64,000 nucleotides of DNA from Toxorhynchites rutilus septentrionalis (lineage: Eukaryota; Arthropoda; Insecta; Diptera; Culicidae), in assembly GCF_029784135.1 (NCBI RefSeq), contig NC_073746.1:62470097-62534096 (forward strand), read 5' to 3'. The notes below the pieces were generated by a model. It was not told the DNA's origin and ran no database searches. It was given only the letters and a program-made list of their open reading frames with translations. The position numbers and the translations under genes were made by a program. Shown here piece after piece: positions 46,270-59,100 of the stretch; position 1 is the first letter of the stretch; each line of letters starts with the position of its first letter.

Positions 46270-47143
46270 GAACACCCTAATAGGAACGAAACATGATTCT
46301 AACAAAAATTAAATACAAAAAAAAATCTAGTATATAATTTATGAAACATTAATAATTTAATTTTTTAGGGGCCCGAGTCGATCTTGTTTTGTTTTGATTC
46401 AAACATATGCAATGAATGACAGTGCAAAGATGTCACACCAATACTATCGTTTGTTGTATGGAAAAGTTAAGTGATCAGCTGATTGCCGTGTCTTTTACGC
46501 AGCTTTCACGGAGCTCACAAAGCTCCTGGAAGCTTAAAGTTTTATTCAGCTTGGCATCGACTAGAAAAATACGATGTCTGCTTGAATTCACGCGAATCTG
46601 TTCTGGCGGTGAATTTGGTTTGGTGAGTGCTTTTCCTGTGAGTGGACATGCGTCGCAACATTGCTCGGTGTTACGCGACAAAAAAAGTGAATCAACAGGC
46701 TATGCAACATATCTCCAAACATGCACAGAGAGTAGTCAAAAAGTGGGTTCCGGAAAATTCTGCCAGTTTTAAAATGTATATCTCGAACTCAATACGAATC
46801 AATATTAGAAAATCAATCCTGTTGCACTCTCCTAGATTGTCACGTTACAACTTTCTGATGTGGACAAAGGCAACTGACAAAGTAACGCGAATTCGTATTT
46901 TTTCGCAGCAAAACCTTAGGAAGTTCTATCTTTTTTTTGCTTCATCGCAAGTGATCCCACGTTTCGGCCTGATTGGTTGGCGAAAAAATACGCAAACATT
47001 TGCGCAAAATTTTCTTAATTCTGAAGGGTTGGGGAACAAGCTTAAGTGAAATCACTTGCGAAAAAACGAAAAAAGATAGAGCTTCGCAAGCTATTGCTCC
47101 GAAAAAAAAAGATGGGTGGGTAATGTGGGGGACATAACCGGAG
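46270..47143. other. Upstream region of the sphingomyelinase gene; no gene recognised
   Basis: Three overlapping frames stay open between 46416 and 47049 on both strands. One on the minus strand (46681-46459) contains RHRIFLVDAKLNKTLSFQELCELR and reads like protein, but I do not recognise it and see no splice or start context. The 5' untranslated region and promoter of the sphingomyelinase gene must lie here, without visible TATA box. Confidence 0.3.
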
Positions 47144-48399
47144 AGACGTAGGACTACATTAAGTACATTATGTCCATTATTCGAATATAATGGAGCACAG
47201 ATCCCAGAATGATCGACTTTTCATGTACAGAATAACAGAAAAAAATCAAAGGATAAAATAAAACCACAGCACTCAGCAAACACTCAAACGTTTAGATTCA
47301 AATACGAGAATATCAATGTTTGTCGTGCAAATGTCGTGCGGTGAAAATGTTGGAAGGGTTATTGTTCATCCGGCAACGAACACATACTTGATGGCAAACA
47401 TATCGTAATAGGAATTTGCAGTCTGGTATCGTGATATAATTGAGCTTTGCACTCCTCATGAATAACTGTGTTCTACTAGTCAAGCCCTTTCATTTAATAC
47501 CCATATTGATGGGGTTTTGAAAAAATATGTAATCCGGCATTTTGTAGCGGTCGCCATCTTAGATTTTCAAGATCATGAAATATGCAGTTTTGTAATGACT
47601 GCAGAGATAAAGGTGTGTTCCAAATTTCAGATCAATCGGTCAACAGGAAAAACAACAGGGCAAATTTCAATTAATGTGGTACAGCGCCATAGACAAACAT
47701 GTTACATACAAACATACAAATATGTCACAGCTAAATAAAACCGTTTAAAAACTCCAGCATTCCATCAAATCGAGCGCGATTAGCCACTCATTCACCCGGC
47801 GCGACGCTTCCACCGCTTTTAACACATTTCGATAAGCTCTCCTGCTCCACATCTCATTGAAACTCCTGTCTCTCACTCTTGCGGTATCGCACCGCATACA
47901 TCCCCGGCAAATGCAGGAATCTGTTATTCTGAAAATCAATTTCAAGATAGCGTCTTTCCTGCTTGACGTCCGATGATAGAATGTGGCCAAGCCCCACCAT
48001 CGCTCACTTTATATAGCCATATAATTAACGTTATAGCGACCGCCTATATTTATTTATAATCTCTTTTTTGTCTCCCTCCTTCACCTTGTCCATACGGTTC
48101 GACGGTATCCGTGGTTGCTTGTAATGAATAGCTGTTTGTTGTGGGAGCGCAGACAAAATGTTTTGGAAAGTAGGGAATTCTTTCTTCCAATTTTTCATCA
48201 ATTTGAACTTTATATGAGCTGAAAACCCGTAATGTGTAGCATATAAACAATTGCTGGGGATATTTACTATCAATGTGTGTATTTGGAACCAAAATCAATT
48301 AATGAATGGGAGGTATTAGCGTTCAAAAACTGAACACTTTTTCACACCGAAATATTGAAACGGGCCCCTATATTGAAAGGTTAGACGTAGTCCTACTTC
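47144..48399. repeat. 1.26-kb block bounded by inverted GACGTAGGACTAC motifs, with TATA-like promoter
   Basis: Left motif AGACGTAGGACTACATT (47144-47160); right motif AGACGTAGTCCTACTTC (48383-48399) is its inverted form. On the minus strand near 48010 there is GGCTATATAAAGTGAGCGATGG, a TATA-box core, followed by an 82-codon frame (47990-47745; MATFYHRTSSRKDAI..) with no known motif. The architecture resembles the blocks at 4038 and 35763. Whether it is one mobile unit is inference. Confidence 0.35.
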
Positions 48400-48450
48400 A
48401 AAAAATAATTTTGAACGAAAATTGCGTCTGAAAAATGTGTTTCTACTAAC

Positions 48451-48711
48451 ATATCTAGATCAACATGTCAAAAAAGTCTATCTTCTTTGATCGATTCTCT
48501 TCACCGCCTTTTTCTTCCGATAACCACGGCCTTTCAGACAGATTTTGCTCCAGTTTTGCCATGTAGTTTGATAAACGAGGTCCCCTTTCACACTCCTTGT
48601 CGTCGAACACATCAGGAAATCCTGTTACTGCTTAGTTATTAATGAAAAAGAATGTAGATGAAGAGAATCGATCAAAGAAGATAGACCCTTTTGACATGTT
48701 GATCTAGATAT
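48451..48711. mobile_element. 261-bp MITE with about 50-bp inverted ends
   Basis: Left ATATCTAGATCAACATGTCA then AAAAGTCTATCTTCTTTGAT; right, complemented, ATATCTAGATCAACATGTCA then AAAGGGTCTATCTTCTTTGAT. The similarity extends through CGATTCTCTTCA. Interior about 160 bp, unrelated. No target duplication beyond the palindromic end could be separated. Confidence 0.85.
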
Positions 48712-48885
48712 ATTGATTCAGATGATCGACAAATCAAATTAAAGTCCATTAGCTTCTTTGAAAAAATGTCAATTTGTGATTTTGTCTTCGAAAAAATGTG
48801 AATTTGGATTTTATCTTCGTAATTATTGATTGTATTTGTTTTTCATAGTTTGCATGGTTTAGAGATAGAGGACGCTCTATTTTTA
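48712..48885. repeat. Fragment of the AT-rich foldback family
   Basis: GATGATCGACAAATCAAATTAAAG and ATTATTGATTGTATTTG match the arms of the elements at 21840 and 28265. Confidence 0.6.
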
Positions 48886-49840
48886 TTAGCTAACCCGGCG
48901 AACTGCGTCCCGCCCAAAATTGTTTTTTTATATGAATTCTTTCAAACACTCACGTATTCAAACTAAACGAACTTTCGTGGATCCAATCGTGGAATTACCT
49001 TTTGAACCTTTGTACTTTCTACTAAAATTCGTCATCTATATATATAAAAATAGAGTGATGTATGTCTGTATTTCTGTCTTTCTGTCTGTCTGATTCTTAT
49101 GGACTCGGAAACTACTGAACCGATCGACATGAAAATTGGAATGTGGGGGTTTTTGGGGCCGGTGACAGTTTGAGACCCCTGCCCCCTCTCTAAAGGGGGG
49201 CTGCTATATAAATGAAACACAAATTTCTAAATTTCTCGAGAATTAATCAGGCAAATGAAACGAAATTTGCCGTGTGGAGGTTTTAGGGTGCAATAAATGA
49301 ATTGTGTCTGAAAATAATCTGATATTATAATGTCGAGTTTTGGTAGAAGTACTAGGAATTTTATAGTGGAAGGTAATTTTAAAGGGTAGATTAGAAGATC
49401 AGTCAATGAATAATTCTGCGATTGGACCCATGAACAGCGCTTAGTAAGAAAATGTGGATGTGATAACGAAAAATAAATTTTGGGCGGGACGAAGTTTGCC
49501 GGGTCAGCTAGTAATAATATAAAAATATTTTCAGATGCAATTCTCGTACAATATTCTTAAATCACTTGCAAATAACATGTTCCATGGAATACATGTTCAA
49601 TACACAGGATATTACAAAATAAAGACAGCTCAAATCGAACCATTCCTTCCTCGAGTTTTGAGCTCACCAACACATTTGGCCTTCCATTTTTATTTATATA
49701 GAATCCATTCCCACTTTCGAACAAAACCAATTTCTTTAGCGCAAACATCAAATGGACTAACAACACTTATCATGATGTGATTATAGAACATATGGGAATT
49801 AAATTTTCCGAATTTTCCGATCTTCCTTCAGGGTTTTCGA
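48886..49840 (-). mobile_element. Older Helitron-like element split by a younger one
   Basis: Minus-strand 3' end GCCGGGTTAGCTAA followed by T (CTRR-T) at 48886. The element runs 48886-49034, is interrupted by the Helitron at 49035-49511, and resumes at 49512 (TAATAATATAAAAATA). 49528-49840 matches 2085-2460 of the Helitron at 1897. The right limit is approximate. Confidence 0.6.
49035..49511 (+). mobile_element. 477-bp non-autonomous Helitron
   Basis: Begins TCTATATATATAAAAATAGAG after A (49034) and ends GAAGTTTGCCGGGTCAGCTAG before T (49512): TC..CTRR inserted between A and T with no target duplication, the Helitron rule. Contains the well-known TATGTCTGT/CTGTCTGTCTG and GGACTCGGAAACTACTGAAC start region and one unit of the 135-bp repeat seen at 2520-3064. 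No coding. Confidence 0.75.
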
Positions 49841-52570
49841 AAATTTTCCGAATTTTCTCTCCGCTATATTAATTTATAGGAAGAGACGAATACAATAAAA
49901 TAAAGATGGCTGTAAATGAACCATTCTTCTCTAGAGTTTTGCGCTTACCAACACATTTCTTGAAAGCTAAAGGTTTTTCTACATAATATATCTAAAAATC
50001 AGAGAGTCGTTTTTTTCGTTTTTGAGTTATGAAAGTTCAGACCACTCTAAAATGGAAATGTGCACCCCAATGAAAAAAAAATATACGTGTCTAATATTTA
50101 GCGATAAGGACCAAAACTACCGATTTTCACGAAAATCTCAGAACCACTATATCGGTTTGGTGCCTGTAATGTTCTACTTCCTTTCTTTCGTATTTCTAAA
50201 AATACGTAGATCAAAGCTTATCGGCGATACAATTTTCCTTTGATTTTTCTCATAGAGAAAACTGATTCGTGCAAAATAAGCTAAGTTAATAAGCTGTCAG
50301 TGGAGAACGATAGTTTGACCCCCACCCCCTTACTGTGTTACGTTATTTGGGTACGACGCCTCATACGTTCCGGACAATATCTGCGAAAGTCACTCCTTTA
50401 TTCGCCTTCTTTACAAACTTGACTTATTTCTTCTCCTACAAGGCTACTTTCTGTGCTTCTTTTTCTCCTAATCTTCTGATCTTCTCATCTGTCTGTTTGT
50501 TTACTTTCCTTTTTCGGTTTATGACAGTACGCCATCCTCTATATCCACGTTACTGTATATTCTCATCGAAAATTGAGGACCCATAGACTGAAGATTTGCT
50601 GCCGCTGGTTCTCCACGTAAATATCGGACACAGGGTCTATTGCGTGCCGTCAAAATAGACTGTCCGATTTTGTGATGTCATATTTCACCATAGGCCGAGG
50701 ACATATTAAACGTGGTGCGGTGCGATACAATGCGGATCGATTAATTGGAGCTCATCGCGTGCTATGACATACTGATCGCTTCAGATCGCGCGTTTTTTGA
50801 TGATTCATTCCACTCCATTCCACATGTAAACAACCCAGCACTAGGATGCCAGATGTGATAACACATCTTCATTCTGTAAACAGTTGGATTGTGAGATATT
50901 TAATTTAGTAATAAATTGTATGTATGCGATATTTTTCTTAAAAAAAATTTCAACGGAAAATTTAAATTGAAAGTACAGCAAATGAAACTTTTTTTTTCAG
51001 TGGCATTTGGTTACTTTTGTTCTCAACAACTCAATTTTTATTTTCGTTCGATGAGTTCGGTGGTGAAGATATGTATAGATAAATCGTTTGGCTCCCATCA
51101 CTTGCGTTCGCTCGCGGCAAAACACTCCACAAACAGTTTCGCCGCATTGACATCCACATCGCATCGCGTTTACTATGTCAGGTCCGGGCGGATTGCATTT
51201 GATTTCAGCGTTCGTGAACGAAAGAGCTTTCCCGCACCACATCGCGTTTACTATGTCTTCGGCTTTACACTTGCGCGTTCATTGTTTTTGAGCATCAATG
51301 ATGGTTCTAGCATGACATGAAGCTTGCGTTTTCGTCAGATTCTACGGATACTCGCCCTATGCGAGTGAATGTTTGTGACACGTCTTTCACGACACAATTG
51401 CAAACACGTCCTGATTGCATTTTCGAGTGGCAAAGTCCACCACCGTCGGCAAATTTACCTAATTTAATTGTTTTTCGATTTAAATTAGAATTTTAAATTA
51501 AATTCTAATGATATTCAGACACTGAATTCACAATTAAACTGACAATAATCTTTTTGTGGTTTTAAAACCAATGAAAATATTTGAATTCTACCTTTCTTTT
51601 AATTTTTGGTTCATTTAAACGTTCTGACTTTGCGACATGTGACCGAGCGTTTGCATGTTGCAAAATCTTGTTTTCCCTGATCATAAATCTTTGAATCTTC
51701 GAATTTGAACGCGCGCTTAATCTATTAATAATGTTAAAAATAGGTAGCGAAACTGAAACTCGTGGACGGAAATACAATATACAGAAATTTTTGTTGATAT
51801 TCGAAACAGAAATACAAACTAAACAATAAATTTTGTAAATACAATCCTTCAAAAAAACAGCAAATATTAATAAAATCTGTGCCCGAAACGTAATGATATT
51901 GAGAAATACAACATCCGAGAAATTATATATTCAGAAACCAATCAATAAAGTATGTGAGAATTCAAACTTGAATATCTAGAAACAAACGAAACAATCCAGC
52001 CAAATTCGGAAGTAGTCGAAACTTATAAATGATGTGCTCCATTTTCACCAGTGAAAAATTTAGATAGAAACACAATGAAGATCTTCGGAAAACCTTCGTT
52101 CCGTTCCGCTTGATAGCCGAGTGGCGAACTAAGTGCATTTCAAAGTAAACATGTTTCCTACAAAGAGTTCTGCTAGAGGTTACCTATTGATTGTCCTGAG
52201 TAGGAGATACACAGCTTTCATTGGTGTTCTGTCGACGTTTGCTAAACGACAGGCGGTTAGAAGAAGTATATATTATGGTGACTAGAGCTCATTCCTTATA
52301 GTCACAATTGATACACACTTATAGATGGACTATAGCATGATCTTAGAAATGATAAGTTAAAGATAATGAAATGTACCAAAAATGGTATGCTTTACCTTCT
52401 TGTTCAATCAAAAATAACAAATGAAAATTAATTGTTATGCGTATTTAGTAAATTTTTTCTGGAGTACTAACGTTTTGAAATACTTTAACACAGGTAAACA
52501 TGTGTATCATATATAAAATACATTTTGATATTGAAAACAACAAATGTACCATTTGAAAAACACAACGTTA
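49841..52570. other. No gene recognised; foldback fragment and unassigned sequence
   Basis: About 49960-50170 holds fragments of the foldback family (CACGAAAATCTCAGAACCACTATATCGG). At 50318-50365 there is a C-rich block with GTTACGTTATTTGGGTACGACGCC, similar to blocks at 58500 and 63150. 50680-51440 is less AT-rich and contains two copies of CATCGCGTTTACTATGTC (51164, 51241), but no recognisable protein. 51440-52570 is AT-rich and featureless. Confidence 0.3.
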
Positions 52571-52571
52571 T

Positions 52572-52577
52572 TTTATT
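52572..52577 (-). promoter_or_regulatory. Poly(A) signal of the chemosensory protein gene
   Basis: AATAAA on the minus strand, about 40 bp after the stop codon. Confidence 0.7.
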
Positions 52578-52615
52578 CTCGCATTTCCGGAATACTAATC
52601 AAGGCCATCAACTGT

Positions 52616-52993
52616 TCAAATATTGATTCCTTCCTTTTTGGCTTCGGCCGAATACTTGGCCATATATTTATTGTTCGGATCGTACTTGGCCTTCAGGAGC
52701 TTCCACTCTGCCGGGCGCTCCTCGGTAAGGAACTTGATGACCTTTCCAGAAGATTCACGTTGTTTTTCACTGCACTTTTCACACGATGTTTCCAAGGCGT
52801 CCGGAAGCACTCGTTTCAGCTCGTTACCCTCCGGTGTGCAGCGACCCTCGTCCATCAGACATTTGAAGTAGTTTTTGAAAAGGCGGTCCGATTTCAAAAT
52901 TTCGTCCAAATCAACGCTGTCGAACTTGGTGGTGTATTTTTCCTGGGCAGCGACCATGCCGATCAGGGCCAGCACAGCGATGAAGAGTTTCAT
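52616..52993 (-). CDS. Chemosensory protein (CSP / OS-D family)
   Basis: Small secreted carrier protein of insects that binds hydrophobic ligands in sensillar lymph and other fluids. Single exon, 125 residues, start [20 protein letters not shown], which is a signal peptide cleaved about AA/QEKY. The four cysteines follow the family rule CX6CX18CX2C: YFKC, GRC, ETSC, EKC. Other family marks are [34 protein letters not shown] and [12 protein letters not shown]. Length matches the usual 105-130. TATA box at 53105-53113; AATAAA at 52572. I chose the Met at 52993 because it starts the signal peptide; further upstream the frame lacks another ATG. No intron or sister gene is seen here, although mosquito CSP genes often occur in clusters. 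Confidence 0.95.
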   Translation of the reverse strand: MKLFIAVLALIGMVAAQEKYTTKFDSVDLDEILKSDRLFKNYFKCLMDEGRCTPEGNELKRVLPDALETSCEKCSEKQRESSGKVIKFLTEERPAEWKLLKAKYDPNNKYMAKYSAEAKKEGINI

Positions 52994-53104
52994 GTTGGAT
53001 TCAGAAATTTTTGCACTCAAAAATACAGGAAAGCAAACTTCGATGGATGTTATCCGTGCTACGATCCAGAAGCAGACTACGTTCCTTGTCGTGTTTCCTT
53101 GGGA

Positions 53105-53113
53105 TATTTATAG
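53105..53113 (-). promoter_or_regulatory. TATA box of the chemosensory protein gene
   Basis: CTATAAATA on the minus strand, 112 bp upstream of the start codon. Transcription would start near 53075-53080, giving a leader of about 85 bases. No other upstream element was recognised. Confidence 0.65.
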
Positions 53114-54900
53114 TGATGGACGAATATTTCGCGTTTCGTCTAAGATGTTTTATAGATCCTCGTTCAATAAAAGTTTTTATCTGTTAATCATCCTGAACCG
53201 TGTTCCATTACACCAATATACCATTTGCGTCTAATCAATTATTGACCATTTATTTCGCACACTTTTCGTATATCGAGCATGATTAGTCGATTTGCACAAA
53301 GAAGAATTGCAATTACCAATGAACTGCACTAAACACAGTGCTGAGTCATATCGATCATATTGTTGACTCACGCAAGAGTTCTACTGACGCGAGTTCTGAA
53401 CAGTAAAAATTGCTTAAAACGAGTTTCGGCTTTCAGCAATTCATATAAATCTCATACGTGCATTGCAGTTTTCAGCTTTTTTTTTTGAGAGTTCAACTAA
53501 AGCTTACTTGAACAAGAAAAAATAGTCCGCTGTTTTAATTCAATATACACTTATTTCCTATTGGGTGCTATCCAGCAGCTGACGAAACGTTACTCTCTTA
53601 CTGACAAATAACTATGAATTCATTATTTGAGTAATTTAAGCATTGAAAGTGATTTTGCTAAATGTATGACACAGCATAATAAAAAAAGATAGACATTCAC
53701 AAGTAAATGCTGACAAGCAGATTAAAGGATCATCAAAATCATCAATGAAGTTTAGGAAAAAAATTTGATCACGAGCAGCTGACGATGGCACAACGCCAGA
53801 CGGACTATAAAATTTACGTAAAATAGTTTAAACTTGTGATTATTCAAGTAGACAAATAGCATCGCGATCAAATGTTGAGCGGTTAGACACGGCAGCTGTT
53901 CTCAGAAATATTTGATTTACACGCGTGTAATATTTCGAATAATTATCATCGTATCGAGATTTCAAACAATCACGCTTACAGCAACTACAAATTATAAATT
54001 ATTTATTGTACGGAAATGATCTTCGAGCCGCTTTTCATGTGCATTAATGTTTTTGCTACAGATAGGACGTCATTAAAAACGTGTTGCATTTGATGGTATA
54101 CCGTTATAGAAAAAAAATTTCCGTGTGATGGCTTTTTTGAAGTCTCCAAATCACCTTAAGATAAGTATAATCTACAACTGCGAGAAAAAGACGTGAAACA
54201 TGTATAGAGAAGATATTGGACAGAACTCCAATACTGGCACTGGCAAACAGGTTCACGAAATCTCGTTCTGGAAATGTTGGAAATGCATCGTGTTCTTCAA
54301 GGTCAGTTGAGTATGATTAAGACAAAATAATGATATTTATAGAAACGGAACGCCAAATCCCAAATGTTGTTGTTAGATTAAATTTTACTAGATCAACGGC
54401 TCAAATCTGAACAAATTACGAACAGGTTTGTTCTTATAAAATCCACCGCAACAGTCCAAATCAATGAAATCTATTCAGATAATAGTGATGAGTAAGAAAT
54501 ATTATGATTATATTATTAACGTTGAATGATGAATTTACGTCAGTAAAGTTGAACGCGTCACTTCAACAGTTAATAAATCTCTTCGATTTTCACTGTGAGT
54601 TGCTTGGAACTATTTTATTGTTGCTTATACAATCACCTTGAACCATTTTAACGTGACTTACTTAATGAAGTTGGAATCACCACTTTTCCGCAGAAGCCTC
54701 AGTAAAAAAAAAGGTTTTTGAAATATTAATCTTCAGGTAATTAGACATATAAATAGAACATATCAATAGAACAACTTCTTCCAAATAAAAATCAAACGAA
54801 GAATATCATTCTGAGACGAAGGGTCCATTAGCGACTTGACAGTTTCGTGTCTTCGTGTGAACGAACCCTTAAAACGTTTTACTGATCTGTCAATGTCAAA
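53114..54900. other. No gene recognised
   Basis: AT-rich upstream sequence of the chemosensory gene and spacer before the rosa-like transposons. No repeat structure or coding frame identified. Confidence 0.3.
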
Positions 54901-54930
54901 ATGTGAGTTAAAATCAACATTTTTATCATA

Positions 54931-55800
54931 GTGAAGTACACGAACAAGCAACGCTTAATTATTATCAAAAATTACTACCGAAATTCGGAGTCGGTGGATG
55001 CAACTTTGAGAGCGTTTACTCCAACTTTCGGCCGTAATAATCGGCCCAGCCGGAAGACTGTGCATAGTTCAGTGACCAAATTTGAGTCTACATCTTCGCT
55101 GTTGGATGTTCCCGTGCCAACGAGATTCATCCCCGCACGAAGCAACGCAGTGGATCCATCCGAAACGACCCAAATCATTCAATTGCACAGCGTTCTCAAG
55201 AATTAGGCATCTTCCAAAGCTCATTGTAAAAATTGTCATTTTGTGAAAAGATCTTAGATTACATCCTTACAAGATCAAATCAAGAACTAAAGCCACGTAT
55301 TAAGCGCCGGAACTTCTCTGATTGGGCTCAGGCGAATCTTGAAGAAGAATTTTGGTGTGGTTTTCATGCTAGAGGGGGTGATTGGGCCGTATTTCTTCGT
55401 CGATGAGAACGACCGTCATGTTACTGTCAATGGAGAGCGCTATCGCGACACGTTGGAAGCCTATTTTTGGTCGGAATTGGGAGATCTTAACGTCAATGAT
55501 ATGTGGTTTCAACAAGACGATACAACTTGCCACACAGCGCACGTTACAATGGATTCATTGAAATATAAATTTGATGAACGTGTTATTTCGAGAAATGGAA
55601 ATGGACCTGTCGATTGGCCGCCCTTGGATTTCTTTTTATGGGGCTATGTCAAGTCACTGGTCTACGCCGACTAACCAGCAACTTTATAAGAGCTCAGAAA
55701 CAACATCCATCGCGAAATTCGCAACATTCCGGCCGAAATGTGTGACCGAGTAGTGAGAAATTGAGTCCATTGAGGGATCGATCGCTGTAAAAGGGCCGTG
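54931..55800 (+). pseudogene. rosa-like (DD41D) Tc1/mariner transposase, internally deleted, copy 1
   Basis: N-terminal part at about 54931-55205: YTNKQRLIIIKNYYRNSESV, an helix-turn-helix start, then RPSRKTVHSSVTKFE. The middle with the first catalytic Asp is deleted. The C-terminal part from 55339 shows VIGPYFFVDENDRHVTVNGERY, DMWFQQDDTTCHTAH (second Asp) and LDFFLWGYVKSLVYAD (third Asp); the RSCDLTP segment just before the third Asp is missing. The frame breaks near 55672 and again near 55760, in the region reading NIPAEMCDRVVRN, then KRAVVV / RGGH at 55790-55809, where the second copy is inserted. After it, 57077-57100 reads like the last residues. Not functional. Confidence 0.8.
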
Positions 55801-55809
55801 GTGGTCATA

Positions 55810-57074
55810 CAAGGTTTTCCATTTCGGGCTTCCGAAAGTATACAGCCCTGCGCTGACAACCGTTTGACATAGCTGTCAACCAAAGCGTCATATCGTTAGT
55901 TGAATGTCTGCCATTTTACAATATGTGTTAATTTTGTTAAATTATACTATAAAAACGATGAAAAACCGGCAAATGTTTTTCGAGCATTACGGACGGATTT
56001 TGGTCGTCATGGACGGCCTACAGAGCACACAATCGCTAATGTAGTGCGTAAATTCGAACAAACTGGATCCGTAGCGGATATTGTGAAACCTGTGCATCAT
56101 CGTAATGTGCGTTCGACCGAAAATATTGCTGCTGTTGCTGCCAGTGTGGAGGATGACCCAAATGTTTCGATTCCACGGCGTGCTCAGCAATTGGGCTTGT
56201 CAAACACATCATTGTGGCGAGTTTTGCATTTGGACTTGCACCTACATCCATATAAAGTCCAACAGGTACAAAAATTAGAGCGTGGTGACCATGGAATGCG
56301 TCGGGCATACGTCGAATGGGTGAACGAACAACAGCAGCAAAATGCAGAATTTTCGCATCAAATTTTCTTCAGCGATGAGGCACATTTCGAGCTCGGTGGC
56401 TATGTGAACACCCAAAATTTCCGCATATGGGGCTCAGAAAATCCACACGTGATTGTTGAGAGGCCATTGCATCCGCCAAAAGTCACTGTTTGGTGCGCAT
56501 TATGGTCTGGTGGAGTCATCGGGCCGTATTTCTTCGAAAATGAGGATGGCGAGACGGTAACTGTGAATGGTGAGCGCTATGGCCGCATGTTAACCGATTT
56601 TTTTTTTTGCCACAAATTGAAGATATGGATGACATGTGGTTTCAGCAGGACGGCGCCACGTGCCACACAACACGACCGAACATGGCCATATTGCGAACGA
56701 AATTTGAGGGACGCATAATTTCGCGTTTTGGTGATGCCAATTGGCCGTCCAGATCATGCGATTTGAATCCGCTACACTTTTTTTTGTGGGGTTATGCGAA
56801 AGACCGTGTCTATACCAACTCTCCGCAAACTCTTGAACATTTGAAAGACAACATTCGTGAAGTTATGACCGAGATACCGCCCCATATGTGCCGAAAAGTC
56901 TTCGAAAATTACCGGATCAAGTTGTGCGAGAAAGCTCTAGGTGGACATTTGAATGATGTTGTATTTCACACATAATGGCATAAACCAAACATTAATTTGA
57001 AATAAAAGTTTCATCGAAATTCGAATTGTGTTTTATTTCAATTTACTTTCGGAATTTAAAGTTGGAAAACCCTG
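55810..57074 (+). mobile_element. rosa-like transposon, copy 2, with TIRs and TA duplication
   Basis: 1,265 bp. The left end CAAGGTTTTCCATTTCGGGC and complemented right end CAGGGTTTTCCAACTTTAAA share the start and later TTCCGAAAGTA, as inverted repeats. TA lies at 55808-55809 and 57075-57076. It carries one transposase gene with one frameshift and lies in the 3' coding part of copy 1, in the same orientation. Confidence 0.88.
55906..56975 (+). pseudogene. rosa-like (DD41D) transposase with one frameshift and a lost catalytic Asp
   Basis: Cut-and-paste transposase of about 355 residues. The N-terminus VNFVKLYYKNDEKPANVF and VRKFEQTGSVADIVKP is the helix-turn-helix region; the exact start codon is degraded. 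First catalytic Asp in IFFSDEAHFELGGYVN; then RIWGSENPHVI, VTVWCALWSGGVIGPYFF; a frameshift lies in the T-run at 56598-56607. In the next frame follow DMWFQQDGATCHTTRPN (second Asp) and SRSCDLNPLHFFLWGYAKD, where the third catalytic Asp is replaced by His (42 residues after the second, matching DD41D spacing). The C-terminus GGHLNDVVFHT ends at 56975. AATAAA follows at about 57001. Inactive. Confidence 0.9.
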
Positions 57075-57194
57075 TATAACCGAAATCGATTTTTAATGCT
57101 TTTAAGAAGCAATTCATGTCTCACTTTGAACCAGTGAAGTAGCCGTGCGATTTGACACCGTTGGACTATTCTTGGGGGGTATGTCAAATATCTT

Positions 57195-58214
<1,020 letters not shown>

Positions 58215-58262
58215 CTTGTTTATGCAGATAAACCAGCATCGATTCAAGTGCAACAGTGAGTG

Positions 58263-59100
58263 TTAACAACCGATGTGTTCGAAAAATTAACCTTAAATTT
58301 AACTTCAACCAACGTCAACCAGCTGACGAAGTCTTTTCCATAGCTGATGGAATTGCACCACCACTATCATTCCTTCTTTCTAACCAACAAAACATAACAC
58401 TGCGTACGCAAAGCATAAAAACAACAATAATTAGTGCGTGTGATGCGAACTATACAAGCACTCTCCACCAGATGATATGAAAACCAACGCGGTGAATCAT
58501 CCCCTCACCCCATATCCCGCACGACCCCCCTCCCCTATGTAACAAAAAGTAACGCAAGACATACCCTCCTCCCCCTATGTTACATAACGCTAATCTTTAC
58601 ACGAAGTCAAAATCGTTCGTTCAACATAAAAAAAAGATATCTGCCCGGGTCGGAATCAAATGTTCTTACAGAAGTTTCTTATATGCAAGTAGTGACATTG
58701 GAAGAACTTTCGACAAGTTCATAAAATTTTGGAAAAATTAATGCTGACATCAGTTGGGATTGGTGCTTTCAACCTATCTGGCGTTAAGCTGAGAGGAACT
58801 TGGACTGATATAAATTGATGTTGATTTACACTTCTCCTTGGTTCAATGCAGCAGTTCCTGACGTTAAATTTCACTACTTGCAAAAGGCCCTGGGATGTCC
58901 TTACGTGAGGAGCAAATATCGTACTAATTCCGCTTCATCGGATCTGGAGTTTGCGAGTTCAATATATTCTGCTTTGAGAGAATATCCGTCGATCGCTAGG
59001 TTATTCTACACATCAGCTAACGATCCCCCTGCATACTTAAAATATTTCCTTTCCAGTTGAGATCTCTCATGATCATCATTGATTGGTATAGAAATTATTG
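58263..59100. other. No gene recognised; C-rich block at 58500
   Basis: 58500-58590 contains CGACCCCCCTCCCC, ATGTAACAAAAAGTAACGCA and TGTTACATAACGC, a block shared with 63150-63240 and 50318-50365. Otherwise AT-rich. An 81-codon frame at 58815-59060 is not recognised. Confidence 0.3.

Noticed and set aside
46459..46681. Minus-strand frame with RHRIFLVDAKLNKTLSFQ as an upstream exon of the sphingomyelinase gene
   Set aside because: The sphingomyelinase already has a good start at 46261, and this frame ends in a stop with no usable donor seen.
46642..47049. 135-codon plus-strand frame
   Set aside because: Basic, low-complexity composition without motif; overlaps two other open frames.
52544..53234. 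Plus-strand frames of up to 189 codons over the chemosensory gene
   Set aside because: Antisense shadows of the CSP gene and its leader.
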